From Pseudonocardia humida (GTDB lineage: Bacteria; Actinomycetota; Actinomycetes; Mycobacteriales; Pseudonocardiaceae), in the NCBI RefSeq assembly GCF_023898865.1, contig NZ_JAGSOV010000024.1, positions 1 through 64,000 of the forward strand: 64,000 nucleotides of DNA, in the 5' to 3' direction. The notes beneath the pieces were generated by a model. The model saw only the letters and a list, made by a program, of their open reading frames with translations. It was not told where the DNA came from and searched no databases. This document shows, piece by piece, positions 35,830 to 42,970 of this stretch. Made by a program: the position numbers and the translations under genes. Positions within the stretch are counted from its first letter, which is position 1. The number at the start of each line of letters is the position of its first letter.

Positions 35830-36534
35830 TCAGCCGGTGGCCTCGTCGCTGACCGGGGCCTCGGTCCGGTCGAGCAGCGCCCAGGCGACGGCCGCCGCCG
35901 CCTCGGCCTCCCCTGCGGCGATCAGCACCGCGAGCTGGCGGTGCGCGGTGATGTCGACCAGCTCGTCGACCCGGCCCTGCACCGGCTGGTCGCGCGGCGC
36001 CAGCCGGCCGGAGATCAGCGAGTTGTAGGCCAGCTGGTAGGCGATGTTCTGGGTCGCGACCATCACCGCGCGCCAGAACACCAGGTTGCGCCGGTCGAGC
36101 TCGACCAGGTCGGGGCCCGCGCCCGCGAGGTCGTCGGCGGCCGCGGTGATCGCCGCGACATCGTGCGGGGTGGCCCGCTGGGCGCAGCGCCGGGCGGCGT
36201 CGGACCCGATGGCCTGGCGGGCCTCGATGATGTCGCGCTCCAGGTGGCCCACCGCGCCGACCTCGGCCAGGTCGAGCAGGACGCCGAGGTCGCCCTCCGT
36301 GCGCCAGTCGCGCACGGTCGTCGAGGCGCCCTGCTGCACCCGGATCAGGCTGGAGTGCTCCAGGCGGGACAGCGCCTCCCGGACGACGGGGCGGCTCACC
36401 CCGAACCGCTCCACGAGCGTGCGCTCGGAGGGCATCCGGGAGCCGGGCGGGAGATCGCCCTCGAGGATGGCCGCGCGCAGCTGCTGGAAGACCGCCTCCA
36501 CCAGGCCGGCGCGGTGCACGCGGTCGAGGGTCAC
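35830..36534 (-). CDS. GntR-family regulator, FadR subgroup
   Basis: A 234-residue regulator. The winged helix at 10-75 reads LVEAVFQQLRAAILEGDLPP, SRMPSERTLVERFGVSRPVV, REALSRLEHSSLI. The rest is an all-helical FCD/VanR effector domain (LERDIIEARQAIGSDAARR), which usually binds a small acid through a metal. The open frame extends to 36621, but that would place the visible operator (36554-36585) within the gene, so I prefer the GTG at 36534. It probably represses itself; no target gene other than itself is apparent, and the neighbouring TetR gene on the same strand is upstream. Confidence 0.8.
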   Translation of the reverse strand: MTLDRVHRAGLVEAVFQQLRAAILEGDLPPGSRMPSERTLVERFGVSRPVVREALSRLEHSSLIRVQQGASTTVRDWRTEGDLGVLLDLAEVGAVGHLERDIIEARQAIGSDAARRCAQRATPHDVAAITAAADDLAGAGPDLVELDRRNLVFWRAVMVATQNIAYQLAYNSLISGRLAPRDQPVQGRVDELVDITAHRQLAVLIAAGEAEAAAAVAWALLDRTEAPVSDEATG

Positions 36535-36553
36535 GGGGGCACCGTGGCAGAGC

Positions 36554-36585
36554 CGGACCAACTGGTCAATTGGTCCGACCAGTTG
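36554..36585. promoter_or_regulatory. Interleaved palindromes, probable GntR operator
   Basis: CAACTGGTC and GACCAGTTG (36559-36567 and 36577-36585) form one inverted repeat, and CGGACCA and TGGTCCG (36554-36560 and 36571-36577) form a second that overlaps it. The core TGGTCCGACCA fits the T-x-G-T-xxx-A-C-x-A pattern of FadR-type sites. It lies 20-51 bases before the GTG start of the GntR gene. Confidence 0.65.
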
Positions 36586-36638
36586 AGCCGCGTTCTGGCC
36601 GATCGCGACACGACTTCGCAACCAGTTGCCGAGAAACG

Positions 36639-37241
36639 TCAGTGATGGCGGTCTGGACGCCCGTCGGCGAGTGCGCTGTCGAACAGGTCGGCGACCTGGT
36701 CGAGCGCGTCCACCACCGGCCCTCCGTCCTGCTCGACGCGGGCGCGCACGAGCGCGCCTTCCAACGCCGACAGCGCCAGGCCCGCGAGCCGCTCGGCCCG
36801 TCCGGGTGGCACGCCGCCGGCGACGAGCCCGTCCCGCAGGATGCGCGACCAGGCGGCGAACGCGGCTCGGCCGACCTCGGTCACGCCCGCCTCCTGGGGA
36901 GCGAGCTCCAGCAGGACGGTGGTGATCGGTGAGCCGTCGCGGAACCGCGAGTCCTCCAGCCAGCCCACCACCATCCGCGCGTAGCGGCGCAGGACGTCGG
37001 CGGGCGAGGCTTCGGTCTGCGCGAGCTCGGTGAGCGTCGCGGTGACCCGCTGCCCGGCGTACTCGACGACCTCGACCCCGATCTGCACCTTGCCCTGGGG
37101 GAAGTAGTGGTAGAGCGAACCGCGGGGGGCCCGGCTGGCGGCCAGGATCTCGTTCAGGCCGGTGGCGCCGTAGCCCTGGCGCCGGAACAGCTGGGCGGCC
37201 GCCCGGACGAGCGCTGCGCGGTGGCGCGGCGGGGTGGGCAT
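36639..37241 (-). CDS. TetR-family transcriptional regulator
   Basis: A 200-residue TetR/AcrR repressor. The DNA-binding domain is at residues 7-53: ALVRAAAQLFRRQGYGATGL, NEILAASRAPRGSLYHYFP. The C-terminal ligand domain resembles the LmrA/YxaF group (FRDGSPITTVLLELA, then AAFAAWSRILRDGL). It is divergent from the thioesterase gene with 53 bp between, and a perfect operator covers the thioesterase start, so it should repress that gene and perhaps itself. The ligand is unknown; an acyl-CoA or aromatic compound would fit the target. Confidence 0.85.
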   Translation of the reverse strand: MPTPPRHRAALVRAAAQLFRRQGYGATGLNEILAASRAPRGSLYHYFPQGKVQIGVEVVEYAGQRVTATLTELAQTEASPADVLRRYARMVVGWLEDSRFRDGSPITTVLLELAPQEAGVTEVGRAAFAAWSRILRDGLVAGGVPPGRAERLAGLALSALEGALVRARVEQDGGPVVDALDQVADLFDSALADGRPDRHH

Positions 37242-37279
37242 GGGCGGACCTCCGGGGATGGGCTCCGGAGCCTATTCTA

Positions 37280-37295
37280 TGTAGACTGGTCTACA
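37280..37295. promoter_or_regulatory. TetR operator over the thioesterase start
   Basis: TGTAGAC-TG-GTCTACA is a perfect palindrome with 7-bp arms. It is close to the TAGACxxxTCTA sites of LmrA/YxaF-type repressors. It ends on the first base of the thioesterase ATG; a TATTCT -10-like box begins at 37274, so binding would block the promoter. Confidence 0.75.
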
Positions 37296-37705
37296 TGAAC
37301 GACGCCGTCCTCGACCACCTGCGAGAGCTCAACGCCACCGCGGCGTTCAACCGGTGGGCCGGGTTCGAGGTCGTCGCGGCGCGGCCGGGCGAGGTCTCGC
37401 TGCGGCTGCCGTGGCGCGCCGACCTGGGGCAGTACGCCGGCACCCTGCACGCCGGCCTGATGTCCGCGCTGGTCGACACGGCCTGCGGCTACGCGGCGCA
37501 CACCGCCGTCGGGAAGCGGGTCGTGGCCTCGCACTGCGCGGTCGACTACGTGGCCCCGGGCGCCGGGCCGGCGTTCGTCGCCGCGGCCCGCGTCGTGAAA
37601 GCCGGCCGCCGGCAGATCTTCACCCGGGCCGAGGTGCACGGCGAGCGCGACGGCGGGCAGGTGCTCATCGCCACCGGCGGCACCATCCTCATCCCGCTGG
37701 ACTGA
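37295..37705 (+). CDS. PaaI-family hotdog thioesterase
   Basis: A 136-residue single hotdog domain. The GTLHAGLMSALVDTACGYAA segment carries the HAG loop and central helix with the acidic catalytic residue typical of PaaI-type acyl-CoA thioesterases; VASHCAVDYVAPG and VLIATGGTILIPL are the later strands. It should release free acid from an aryl- or acyl-CoA in the cytoplasm. ATG 37295 lies only about 15 bases after a -10-like TATTCT and has no ribosome binding site, so the message may be leaderless. The TetR operator ends at this codon. Confidence 0.85.
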   Translation: MNDAVLDHLRELNATAAFNRWAGFEVVAARPGEVSLRLPWRADLGQYAGTLHAGLMSALVDTACGYAAHTAVGKRVVASHCAVDYVAPGAGPAFVAAARVVKAGRRQIFTRAEVHGERDGGQVLIATGGTILIPLD

Positions 37706-37735
37706 GGCCCCGGCCGCGCGAACGCGGCCGGGGCC
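37706..37735. terminator. Bidirectional terminator hairpin
   Basis: GGCCCCGGCCGCG and its exact complement pair over 13 bp around a CGAA tetraloop. It lies directly after the thioesterase stop and before the end of the convergent gene at 37751, so it can serve both. Confidence 0.75.
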
Positions 37736-37750
37736 CGGGACAGCGGTGGA

Positions 37751-38260
37751 TCAGGAGCGGGGCTTGCCGGAGGGCGGCAGCGTGCCGTGCATCGCGGCCT
37801 CGGTCCGCTCGGCGACGGCGGGGTCGGTGACCTTGACCGAGCGGGCGTCGGTGGCCGGGTCGCCGCTGGTCTCGGCGACGACCACACCGGGCTCGGCGGT
37901 GGTCGGGGCGTCGATGCCGCCGGGGCGGCGGCGCGGGCGGACGAACAGGAAGAGCCGCCGACGCCCGCGGGCGCCCCCCTCGGTCGCGATCCGGCCGGTG
38001 TCCCCGGTGGTGGACGTGCCGCCGCCGGTCGCGCTGGCGCTGTCCGACGAGCCGGAGTCGGCGGAGCGGCCCAGCCGCTGCCTGGCCGTCTGCGCCGCCT
38101 GCCCGGCGACGGCCTTGCCCTTCTCGGCCAGCCGGGCGGCCTCCGGGCGGGCGGCCAGCTGCCGGGCCTGCTCCGGCAGCTTCCGCGCCTGCTCCCTACC
38201 GGCCGGATGGCCCAACACGTATCCGATGCCGAGCGCGATCGCGTGGCTGGCGAGTCCCAT
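37751..38260 (-). CDS. Hypothetical protein with YtxH-like N-terminus
   Basis: A 169-residue protein. Residues 1-20 (MGLASHAIALGIGYVLGHPA) form a Gly-rich membrane helix followed by GREQARKLPEQARQLAARPE, the pattern of YtxH-like membrane-anchored helices that have GxxxGxxxGRE. An Ala/Gln/Arg helix continues to about 62, then a Ser/Thr/Gly linker, an RGRRRLFLFVRPRRRPGG basic patch, and an acidic-polar tail. No enzymatic motif is visible. It is next to the PRC-barrel/DUF2382 gene on the same strand, and both look like general stress-response proteins. Role unknown. Confidence 0.6.
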   Translation of the reverse strand: MGLASHAIALGIGYVLGHPAGREQARKLPEQARQLAARPEAARLAEKGKAVAGQAAQTARQRLGRSADSGSSDSASATGGGTSTTGDTGRIATEGGARGRRRLFLFVRPRRRPGGIDAPTTAEPGVVVAETSGDPATDARSVKVTDPAVAERTEAAMHGTLPPSGKPRS

Positions 38261-38296
38261 CAGAATTCTCCTTCTCGAGTCCGTTCCCGGTATTCA

Positions 38297-38344
38297 CGGA
38301 CGAGCCGGGCCGGGCGTTCCTGCATGCCCTGCCCGGCTCGTCCG
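38297..38344 (-). terminator. 14-bp inverted repeat with 20-base loop
   Basis: CGGACGAGCCGGGC and GCCCGGCTCGTCCG are exact complements in the gap between the stop of the PRC-barrel gene and the start of the next gene on the minus strand. It may terminate the former or lie in the leader of the latter. No T-run follows. Confidence 0.5.
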
Positions 38345-38410
38345 GTGGCTTCTCGGAATGGGGTTTACCGGCTCACGTGATCGGCAAACCGAATTCCTCG
38401 AGATCCTTGG

Positions 38411-39295
38411 TCAGCGACGGCGGGAGCGGGCGTCGTCGTCGACCTCGATCTCCTCGCGGCGCACCTCGTCACCCACGGTCTCGGTCTCGCGGACCGTCTC
38501 GGTGCCCAGTCGCACCCGCTCGACCGGCACGGCCTCCTTGTCGACCACGGGGCGCTCCTCGCGGAGGGTGACCTCGTGCTCCTCCTCGGAGATCGCCGGG
38601 CCGTCGACGGCGTCACCGCGGTTGGCGTCGGTGATCGGCTCGCGCTCGACGCGGACCTCCTCGCGCGACACCGGCACCTGGACCTGCTGGTGCTCGGTCA
38701 CGACGTGCTTGCGCAGCCGGGCCCGGCCCGCCTCGCGGGTCTCGGTGCCGACGTTGAGCCGCTCCTCGGAGCGGGTCATGGCGTCGTCGGTGTTGGGGCC
38801 GCTGGTGTCGTGGCCGCGACCCTCGAGGCCGCGGTCGGTGGCGCTCCGGTCCTGGTAGTCGCTCCGCTCGGTGTCCCGCAGCTCGTGGCGCCCACCCGCG
38901 GTACCGGTGGTGCCGGCGGCGCTGTAGTCCGCGCCGGAGGTGGTGCGGTCCGTGCCGGAGGTGCCGTACTCGCCGCCGGAGGCGTAGTCCAGGCCGTAGT
39001 GGCGGTAGAGCCGCTCCTCCTCCTCGACCGACAGGTGGCCCTCGGCGTCGACGTTCGGGGCGTCCTTGACCGTGGCCTTGTCGTAGCGCACCACCACGTC
39101 GTCACCGCGGCTCTCGGCGCCGGCCAGCGGGACGAAGCTCTCGTTGAGCCCGAACAGACCGGTGTTGACGGTGATCCACTTGGGCTGGTCGGTCTGGTCG
39201 TCGAAGTAGACGTGCCCGACCTTGCCGATCTTGTCGCCGTCGCTGTCGTAGGCGGTGGCCCCCACCAGGCTGCGGATCTGGTCCTGCGTGAACAT
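38411..39295 (-). CDS. PRC-barrel and DUF2382 domain protein
   Basis: A 294-residue two-domain protein. Residues 1-80 are a PRC-barrel: IRSLVGATAYDSDGDKIGKV, VYFDDQTDQPKWITVNTG. A Gly/Ser/Thr/Asp linker (about 110-170) leads to a DUF2382 domain at 175-285: MTRSEERLNVGTETREAGRA, LRKHVVTEHQQVQVPVSREE, ETETVGDEVRREEIEV. DUF2382 proteins (YsnF-like) are induced by osmotic or general stress; the molecular role is unknown. I chose ATG 39295 because the PRC domain begins there; the frame is open upstream without similarity. Confidence 0.85.
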   Translation of the reverse strand: MFTQDQIRSLVGATAYDSDGDKIGKVGHVYFDDQTDQPKWITVNTGLFGLNESFVPLAGAESRGDDVVVRYDKATVKDAPNVDAEGHLSVEEEERLYRHYGLDYASGGEYGTSGTDRTTSGADYSAAGTTGTAGGRHELRDTERSDYQDRSATDRGLEGRGHDTSGPNTDDAMTRSEERLNVGTETREAGRARLRKHVVTEHQQVQVPVSREEVRVEREPITDANRGDAVDGPAISEEEHEVTLREERPVVDKEAVPVERVRLGTETVRETETVGDEVRREEIEVDDDARSRRR

Positions 39296-39468
39296 CGAGA
39301 ATCCCACGTCCTTCCCAAGTGCGTTTGTGGCGGTCGTCAGTCGATTCCCGGGCAGTTCTTCCGCCGCTGCTGCTGCTGACCCGGACGTTCGTAGGGATAC
39401 CCTCGTCCGGTCCACCCACTCATATCGAATGCAGAATCTTCATCGATCACGGGTTACGCCGAACGGGG

Positions 39469-40554
39469 TCAGGGTCGACTGCGCTCCGTCACCGGGCCGT
39501 GCCGGACGAGGGAGGCCAGCTCCCGGTGGACCGAGCGCCTGCGCAACGGCGGGCTCGGGGCCCAGGCGGCCTCGGCCATCCCGGCGAGCACCTCGGCCAG
39601 CGCCGTGCGGGAGTCGATCGCGGGGTCCCAGCCCAGCTCCCGGCGGGCCCGGCCGGTGTCCAGCAGCGGCACGGCGAACGCCAGGTCGATCCAGCCCGGG
39701 GCGAGCGGCTGCAGGTGCGTCCGCCAGCCCAGCGCCGTGGCCGCGCGCAGCACCCCCCGCGGCACGTGCACGGCGGGGGCGCCGAGCACGTCGGCGATCA
39801 GGTCGCGGGTGACCGGCGGGTCGGCGGCGAGGTTGAACGCCCCGGTGGCCCGCCGTTCGAGCACCCGCACGATCGCGTCGGCGACGTCGGAGGCGTGCAC
39901 CAGGGGGATGGACAGCCCCCGGTCCAGCGGCAGCAGCGGGACGTACCCCAGCAGCGCGGCCGGCAGGTACGCGGGCAGCCCGTAGCGCAGCAGGGCGCTC
40001 GCCGCTCGTCGCTGCACGATGAGCCCCGGGCGCAGCCGGGCCACGGCGACGCCGTCGGGGTGGGACCGCTCGTGGTCGTCGAGCAGGCGTTCGGCGGCGA
40101 CCTTCTCGGTGCTGTAGGCCAGGGAGTCGATGCCGTCGGTGGGCCAGGCCTCGGTGACGCGGGTGGCGTCCGGGCCCGGGTCGTCCGGCCCGGGGGAGTA
40201 CGCCCCGGCCGAGGACATGTGCACCAGGTGCGGCACGCCCTCGGCCTCGGCGGCGTTCAGCACGGCGCGGGTGCCCTCGACGCCGGTCCGGTCGAGGTAG
40301 TCGGTGTCGTGCGAGGGCTGGAACCCCCAGGCGAGGTGCACGACGGCGTCGGCGCCGCGCAGCACGGGCCGCAGCGCGAGGGAGGCGTCGGGCCCGGCCA
40401 GGTCCAGCGCGACCCACGACGCCACGTCGTAGGGCGCAGCAGGCGCGGGCGGTCGCCGGCACACCCCGACCACCTCGTGGTCGTCCCCGTCGGCCAGCCG
40501 GTCGAGCAGGGCGGTGCCCACGTTCCCGCTCGCCCCGGTGATCACTATCCGCAT
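39469..40554 (-). CDS. NAD(P)-dependent epimerase/dehydratase
   Basis: A 361-residue extended short-chain dehydrogenase. The nucleotide loop is VITGASGNVG (residues 4-13), the catalytic triad has Ser in HMSSAGAYSPG and Tyr/Lys in YSTEK. Residues VVHLAWGFQPSHDTDYLDRT and RPGLIVQRRA are typical of the NAD-dependent epimerase group that modifies nucleotide sugars or related compounds. No sugar gene surrounds it, so the substrate is open. The C-terminus after 310 is Arg/Pro-rich. ATG 40554 has no strong ribosome binding site. Confidence 0.85.
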   Translation of the reverse strand: MRIVITGASGNVGTALLDRLADGDDHEVVGVCRRPPAPAAPYDVASWVALDLAGPDASLALRPVLRGADAVVHLAWGFQPSHDTDYLDRTGVEGTRAVLNAAEAEGVPHLVHMSSAGAYSPGPDDPGPDATRVTEAWPTDGIDSLAYSTEKVAAERLLDDHERSHPDGVAVARLRPGLIVQRRAASALLRYGLPAYLPAALLGYVPLLPLDRGLSIPLVHASDVADAIVRVLERRATGAFNLAADPPVTRDLIADVLGAPAVHVPRGVLRAATALGWRTHLQPLAPGWIDLAFAVPLLDTGRARRELGWDPAIDSRTALAEVLAGMAEAAWAPSPPLRRRSVHRELASLVRHGPVTERSRP

Positions 40555-40739
40555 GCGGTTCCCGCTCCCCGGTACCTCGCTGGTGCCGCCGTCGGACGTG
40601 CCCGGGGAGGTACGGGGTCAAACAAACCCACCCCGAGGGGTCGTCTACTACTCCACAGGATCGATGACGCTGCGCTGTTGCGGTCTGCCCGGCGGGAAAC
40701 GGTGGGGACGACGTCACCATCCGAAGGAGAACCACCACG

Positions 40740-40908
40740 ATGAGCAGTCCGAACTCCGCACCGGCCGGATCCACCCGGGTGACCGAGCGACCCCCCGCCC
40801 GACTTCGCCGAGCGGATGGGGGTGGACGCCGCCGAGGGCGCCGACCAGCTCGTCCGGGAGGCGGCCCACGTCGAGGTCGCCAAGGCCGACCTGCGCGTGC
40901 AGGGCTGA
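40740..40908 (+). pseudogene. Small hypothetical protein with one extra base in a C run
   Basis: ATG 40740 (GAAGGAG upstream) begins MSSPNSAPAGSTRVTERPP. The downstream coding sense, PDFAERMGVDAAEGADQLVR and EAAHVEVAKADLRVQG followed by TGA 40906, lies in the next frame. Removing one C from the C6 run at 40791-40796 would join them into a 55-residue acidic helical protein. Either the gene is broken or the run is miscalled. Family not recognised. Confidence 0.5.
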
Positions 40909-40914
40909 CCCCTC

Positions 40915-40979
40915 CCGTCGAGAACGAAGTTGTCGTCGATTGGACCGGTCCAAAATCACGGCAGCTTCGTTCTCGACGG
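40915..40979. repeat. 15-bp inverted repeat enclosing a 12-bp palindrome
   Basis: CCGTCGAGAACGAAG (40915-40929) is exactly complementary to CTTCGTTCTCGACGG (40965-40979). The 35-base spacer contains the perfect palindrome TGGACCGGTCCA (40941-40952). It lies between the ends of two convergent genes, so it could be a bidirectional terminator, though the nested palindrome also suits a protein-binding site or a small mobile-element remnant. Confidence 0.7.
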
Positions 40980-40994
40980 CTGTGGCAGTGCGTG

Positions 40995-42038
40995 TCAGCC
41001 GATGGGCGGAAGGGGCTCGCGCAACGACGTGGCCCGAGCCCCCCAGGCCCCGAGCAGCCTGCGCTCGAGCCGCTCGGCCAGGAACGAGCTCGCCCGCACC
41101 CCGAACACCACGTCGGCGGCCAGCTCCGGCTCGGCGGCCAGCAGCGGGCGGATCACCCCGCGGCGCACCAGCTGCTCGTGCACCGCGTCGGCCTCGACGT
41201 GCTCGGCGTAGAACTCGGCCACCTCCGGGCCGAGGCCCATCCGCGCGATCGCCCGCACGAGCCGGTCGGACCCGGGCGACGAGGTCAGCTCGACGGCCGC
41301 GAACTGCCCGACCAGCGCGCCCCGCAGCGCCCGGTGCAACCCGAACATCGACATCAGGGTGACCTCGGCGAGGGTCTCGGCGGGGGCCAGGTCCAGGTAG
41401 GCGCCGTAGCCGTCGTCGAGGCCCGCGGCGCGCATCATCGCGGCGAACAGCCGCGCGTGCACCCGCTCCGGGTCGCCGGAGCCGTACTCGTCGTGCTCCA
41501 CGGTGACCAGTGCGGCCTTCGCCGCCCCGTGCAGCCGGGGGATCACCCACGCCTGCGGGTCGGCCTCCTTGAGGTGGTACATCGACCGGTGCGCCAGGTA
41601 CTCCCGGAACTGCCACGGCTCACCGTCGCGCAGCAGGTGGTGGGAGACCCCGGTGCCGTCGGCGTCGGTCGGCTCGGTGAGCAGCCCGGCCATCTCGGCG
41701 TCGACGTCGGCGGGCCCGCGCACGTCGTCGACCGGGGCGTCCTCCCGCAGCCGGGCCAGGAACGCGCGCTCCAGGTCGCGGCGCACCGTCAGCAGCTCGG
41801 GGTCCCACTCGCGCTCCGGGTCGACGCCCGCGAAGCCGCGGTAGTGCAGCTCGTAGAGGCAGTAGAGGGTCAGCTGCGCGTCCTCGCCGTAGACGTCGTC
41901 GGGGACCGCGTCGAGCGCGCCGCCGGGTCGCCCGCCGGTGCGCAGCGCGTCCAGCACCGCGGCGGAGAGCGGCCCGCGGGGCGCGGGCAGGGCGGGCTCG
42001 GTGGTGGACGGGGCGGGGGCCTGCCGGGTCAGGGTCAT
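40995..42038 (-). CDS. Iron-containing redox enzyme family protein
   Basis: A 347-residue all-helical protein of the haem-oxygenase-like diiron superfamily. Candidate iron ligands are in ALVTVEHDEYGSGDPERVHA (Glu/His/Asp) and YAEHVEADAVHEQLV (Glu-His-xx-Ala-Asp-xx-His), both on long helices, plus Glu/His near LYCLYELHYRGF. Members of this family act on amino-acid or fatty-acid substrates using O2. ATG 42038 overlaps the CDGSH gene stop (ATGA), so the two are translationally coupled, and the CDGSH protein may deliver electrons or iron. The exact reaction is unknown. Confidence 0.75.
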   Translation of the reverse strand: MTLTRQAPAPSTTEPALPAPRGPLSAAVLDALRTGGRPGGALDAVPDDVYGEDAQLTLYCLYELHYRGFAGVDPEREWDPELLTVRRDLERAFLARLREDAPVDDVRGPADVDAEMAGLLTEPTDADGTGVSHHLLRDGEPWQFREYLAHRSMYHLKEADPQAWVIPRLHGAAKAALVTVEHDEYGSGDPERVHARLFAAMMRAAGLDDGYGAYLDLAPAETLAEVTLMSMFGLHRALRGALVGQFAAVELTSSPGSDRLVRAIARMGLGPEVAEFYAEHVEADAVHEQLVRRGVIRPLLAAEPELAADVVFGVRASSFLAERLERRLLGAWGARATSLREPLPPIG

Positions 42039-42247
42039 CGTGACCCACCACCCCGGTGGGCGCGCCGCTCCCGGTCGCGGTGGCTGGTGTCGCAGAACGG
42101 GAAGCGGCGGCTGCGCCGGCAAGTGCACAGCGCGGTGACCGACCGCTCCGACCGCACGACCTCGCCGTCCGGGCCGGTGACGTCGACCGGGCCGTTGACC
42201 AGCACCGGGCCCTCCCCGGTGATCTCCACCCGGTTGCGCCCGCTCAC
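42035..42247 (-). CDS. CDGSH-type iron-sulfur protein
   Basis: A 70-residue protein with the signature CTCRRSRRFPFCDTSH: three Cys and one His bind a [2Fe-2S] cluster, with Thr in place of the usual Gly. The preceding part is a small beta structure (VLVNGPVDVTGPDGEVV). Such proteins carry redox-active, transferable clusters. GTG 42247 overlaps the upstream methyltransferase stop (GTGA), and the stop overlaps the redox-enzyme ATG; all three genes are thus coupled. Confidence 0.88.
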   Translation of the reverse strand: MSGRNRVEITGEGPVLVNGPVDVTGPDGEVVRSERSVTALCTCRRSRRFPFCDTSHRDRERRAHRGGGSR

Positions 42248-42903
42248 CGCTGCGCCCCCGGCATCCGGCCCTCGATGACGACGATCTCCTCGACGTGCTG
42301 GCCGGGCACGATCATGCCCTGGGCCTCCAGCAGCGCCGCCCTCGCCCGCATGACCGGCCCGAACGGGATCGCCGCGCGGGCCACCACCTCGCCGGTCAGC
42401 CCGGCCGCGGCCATCGCGTCCAGGGTGGCGTCCTCCCCGCACACCTCGGACTGCACGACGAGCGCCCGCCCGTCCGCCGTCAGCACGTCGGGCAGCCCGG
42501 AGGTCAGGCGGTCGAGCAGCAGCCGGCCGTCGCGGCCGCCGTCCCAGCAGCGGGCGATGCCGTAGCGGGCGGGTGCCTCGCGCTCGGCGGGCACGTAGGG
42601 CGGGTTCGCGACGACGACCTCGAAGCGCCGTCCGCGGACCGGCTCGAACAGGTCGCCGCGGCGCACCCGGACCGAGGCCCGGTGCAACCGGGCGTTGAGC
42701 CAGGTCGCGGCGGCCGAGCGGCGGGACAGGTCGACGGCGGTGACCGACGCGGCCCCGGCCCCGGCGGCGGCCCCGGCCCCCGCGCCCGGGCCGGGGGCGA
42801 CGGCGCGCACGGGGGGGGGCCGCACCCCCGCCCGGAGCACGTCGACGAGCAGAGCGGTGTCGCGGTCTGCCCGGTAGACGCCGGGCGGGCGAAGAAGAAG
42901 CAC
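42244..42903 (-). CDS. HemK/PrmC-like class I methyltransferase with degenerate motif I
   Basis: A 219-residue methyltransferase with VVVANPPYVP (the NPPY active site used to methylate a glutamine or adenine amide/amino group), VTAVDLSRRSAAATWLNARL (acidic ligand strand) and the N-terminal RPPGVYRADRDTALLVDVL phrase of HemK2-like proteins. Motif I, normally D/E-x-G-x-G-x-G, is here AVAPGPGAGAGAAAGAG: the acidic residue is absent and the stretch is coded by repetitive GC, with a G9 run at 42811-42819 just before it. Either the site is altered or the sequence is wrong. It is first in a coupled three-gene unit. Confidence 0.7.
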   Translation of the reverse strand: MLLLRPPGVYRADRDTALLVDVLRAGVRPPPVRAVAPGPGAGAGAAAGAGAASVTAVDLSRRSAAATWLNARLHRASVRVRRGDLFEPVRGRRFEVVVANPPYVPAEREAPARYGIARCWDGGRDGRLLLDRLTSGLPDVLTADGRALVVQSEVCGEDATLDAMAAAGLTGEVVARAAIPFGPVMRARAALLEAQGMIVPGQHVEEIVVIEGRMPGAQR

Positions 42904-42970
42904 GAGGATCAGTGCCCGGCCCGGGCACGATCAAACTGCATCCTCGCCCGCTGGGCGGGTACCCGCCCGG

